In this document: positions 5,738 through 7,004 of the stretch, in pieces
Layout of the letters: every line of letters starts with the position of its first letter
How positions within the stretch are numbered: position 1 is the first letter of the stretch
NCBI GenBank assembly: GCA_022842225.1
Contig: JALHPX010000167.1
Coordinates: 1-7,004, forward strand
DNA length: 7,004 bases
DNA from: a bacterium
GTDB taxonomy: Bacteria > Bdellovibrionota > FAC87 > UBA2466
Direction of reading: 5' to 3'
The notes under the pieces: model-generated
Told to the model about the DNA's origin: nothing
Database searches by the model: none
The model's input: the letters and a program-made list of their open reading frames with translations, nothing else
Position numbers and translations under genes: made by a program

Positions 5738-6697
5738 ATGCGCGCCAAGAAAAAATACCTGCTGCCTTCAACCACTTGGAAGCTCGCGTTACCCATAACT
5801 GTCGGATTGCTGACAGTGGTGACGTTTCTCGTCCTTCCGGCGCAGTCCATGGTCGCGTTTTTCAGAGGGCCAGCGTCCGAGGGGGCAAATCAAGGGTCGC
5901 TCTTTTCCGAGACCTACCCTGTTCCTGAGGACTATCAAATAGAGCTGAAACAGCTGCTGGATAACGGCGATGTGACGCCTATCAACGAACAGCGGATTCG
6001 CGAATGGACGACGGCAACGGCACTCGACATGGAAATGCCGCCTGCCGTGCTGTGGTGCCTATTCTTCCAGGAGAGCCGTTTGCACCACATGGTCGGCTCT
6101 AACGACGCGCGTGCGGCAAAAGGCCTGGGTCAGTTTCTCAATTCCACTTTCCTGGAAGTGAATCAGCATCTCGATCGCTACACGCCGATGAACTCGGCCA
6201 CGATCTTACGCCGCATGGGCCGCGACATTCGTCCGGTTCGCGCCAAAAAATTTAAAAAAGAAGACGTTACTTCCTATTACTTCATCCCTACTGCGGTGCT
6301 CACATCAGGAAGTTACTTGAATAACCGCTACCACCAGCTGGGAAAAAACCTGAGATCAAAAGGAATCACTCCCAACCCTGATCTGCTTTGGCTCTATTCT
6401 GTGATGGCCTACAATAAGGGTACGAGAAGTGTGCTGTCGTTTTGGAACGACGCCTATCGCAGAGGAGGAATTGAAAAAGTCCGACTCTTAGTCACGGATC
6501 TTGCCGCTTTTAATACCGCTTTCCGCCACCACCCCAGCCTGCGGAGAGCTCTGAATCGTATTTGGAATGCAAATCAGGCCGAGCGCTATGCGCGCGAACT
6601 CAAAGTGCATTTGCAAAATGCATCCAGGTGCTCGCTGCGTCCCGAATTGTCTGCAGCGCTCGCAACTCCCGCGTCAAAGAATGGGGGCAAGCTGTAA
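5738..6697 (+). CDS. Membrane-anchored SLT-domain lytic transglycosylase
   Basis: The 319-residue product cleaves the glycan strands of peptidoglycan if active. The N-terminus MRAKKK plus a hydrophobic helix (residues about 16-34, LALPITVGLLTVVTFLVLP) is an uncleaved anchor or signal peptide, placing the domain in the periplasm. The SLT fold shows PPAVLWCLFFQESRL with the catalytic Glu at residue 112, then GLGQF (129-133) and MAYNKG (223-228), the counterpart of the AYNAG motif. About 90 residues lie between GLGQ and AYN, including a basic segment (RPVRAKKFKKED), longer than in compact SLT domains. ATG 5738 is chosen because the basic n-region and helix follow directly; an in-frame GTG at 5678 would add a polar extension. 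Neither has a strong Shine-Dalgarno. The gene overlaps the next by one base (TAATG), so they are probably translated together. No clear promoter is seen in the 125 bp upstream. Confidence 0.85.
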   Translation: MRAKKKYLLPSTTWKLALPITVGLLTVVTFLVLPAQSMVAFFRGPASEGANQGSLFSETYPVPEDYQIELKQLLDNGDVTPINEQRIREWTTATALDMEMPPAVLWCLFFQESRLHHMVGSNDARAAKGLGQFLNSTFLEVNQHLDRYTPMNSATILRRMGRDIRPVRAKKFKKEDVTSYYFIPTAVLTSGSYLNNRYHQLGKNLRSKGITPNPDLLWLYSVMAYNKGTRSVLSFWNDAYRRGGIEKVRLLVTDLAAFNTAFRHHPSLRRALNRIWNANQAERYARELKVHLQNASRCSLRPELSAALATPASKNGGKL

Positions 6698-7004
6698 TGA
6701 GCACCAAGCATCAACCCAAAATCCACGAGCAGCACTCGCACGGGCCCCGCGTAAAATCCCATTTGCACTTGGTGGCCAACACTGGCCCCGTTCGCAATCC
6801 CAAGCGGCCAATCCAATGGGCAATCGCGCTAGGGGTTTTGATTACCGCCTCGTTGGTTTGGGTCTCAACTGAAAGCCCGGTCAGCACCTATGCAACGTGG
6901 ACGGCAACGGGTGCAATCACTTCTCTCAAAACTGCCTTTGAGCAAAACGGAATTGAAGGCTATCTCGTCGCCAAAGGGCGCTTAAGAGACAAAGTACGAG
7001 AGTC
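6697..7004 (+). CDS. His-rich single-pass membrane protein, 5' part
   Basis: This frame is open from the ATG at 6697 to the window end (102 codons), so only the N-terminus is seen and I do not recognise the family. The first 24 residues hold six His (MSTKHQPKIHEQHSHG, then KSHLHL), followed by a basic stretch (RNPKRP), one membrane helix (IQWAIALGVLITASLVWVS, residues about 39-57) and a likely periplasmic part ending in GYLVAKGRLRDKVRES. Positive charge before the helix predicts a cytoplasmic N-terminus. Its ATG overlaps the transglycosylase stop (TAATG), and GGGGG (6683-6687) lies nine bases upstream, so it is almost certainly in the same operon. The context suggests a partner in cell-wall work; a peptidoglycan-related domain may follow beyond the window. 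Confidence 0.75.
   Translation, partial: MSTKHQPKIHEQHSHGPRVKSHLHLVANTGPVRNPKRPIQWAIALGVLITASLVWVSTESPVSTYATWTATGAITSLKTAFEQNGIEGYLVAKGRLRDKVRE

Noticed and set aside
6567..6872. Plus-strand open frame of 101 codons spanning the transglycosylase end
   Set aside because: It is out of frame with both the transglycosylase and the coupled membrane protein, whose frames carry clear structure.

Overview
The window looks like chromosomal DNA of a Gram-negative bacterium with roughly balanced GC. The mix of genes suggests a Bdellovibrionota or other deltaproteobacteria-like lineage: a long exported TPR protein whose last repeats (NFVGYTYGEMG, DSLGWVLFKKG, YEHLGDIYSE) are typical of such groups, a stand-alone ClpX-type zinc-finger protein, an ABC1/UbiB atypical kinase and a membrane-anchored lytic transglycosylase. 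This assignment is inference from protein style only. I see no rRNA, tRNA, CRISPR array, transposase, integrase or phage gene.

Layout. (1) 2-1312, plus strand: the 3' part of an M48-like gene whose zinc-binding HExxH has become RELTL, then 3 bp later a ZIP-family metal transporter with a GTG start. (2) 1316-3558, minus strand: a small exported protein of unknown function followed by an exported protein with about 15 TPR repeats, separated by 41 bp that hold a stem-loop. (3) 3734-4171, plus strand: a small ClpX C4 zinc-finger protein behind a good sigma-70-type promoter and a very short leader. (4) 4176-5612, minus strand: an ABC1/UbiB kinase-like protein. (5) 5738-7004, plus strand: a membrane-anchored SLT lytic transglycosylase and, overlapping its stop codon by one base, a His-rich single-pass membrane protein cut by the window end.

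Coding density is very high. The two convergent junctions leave only 3 bp and 4 bp, and the first has a 19-base perfect palindrome covering both stop codons. The divergent junctions (175 bp and 125 bp) hold the regulatory sequence. No gap exceeds 300 bases. Four of the seven CDS starts that lie in the window have G-rich or AAGGA Shine-Dalgarno sequences at good spacing, which resolved two non-ATG starts (UbiB GTG rather than TTG; secreted protein GTG). The clpX-type gene has AAGGAG, and two starts (TPR protein, transglycosylase) lack a convincing one.

How they fit together: region 1 may be a metal-linked pair (a dead or altered zinc-protease fold with a zinc/iron-type transporter); regions 2 and 5 concern the cell envelope; regions 3 and 4 are single genes. 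Nothing proves a new multi-gene system. The best candidates for novelty are the pseudo-M48/ZIP pair and the transglycosylase/His-rich membrane protein pair.
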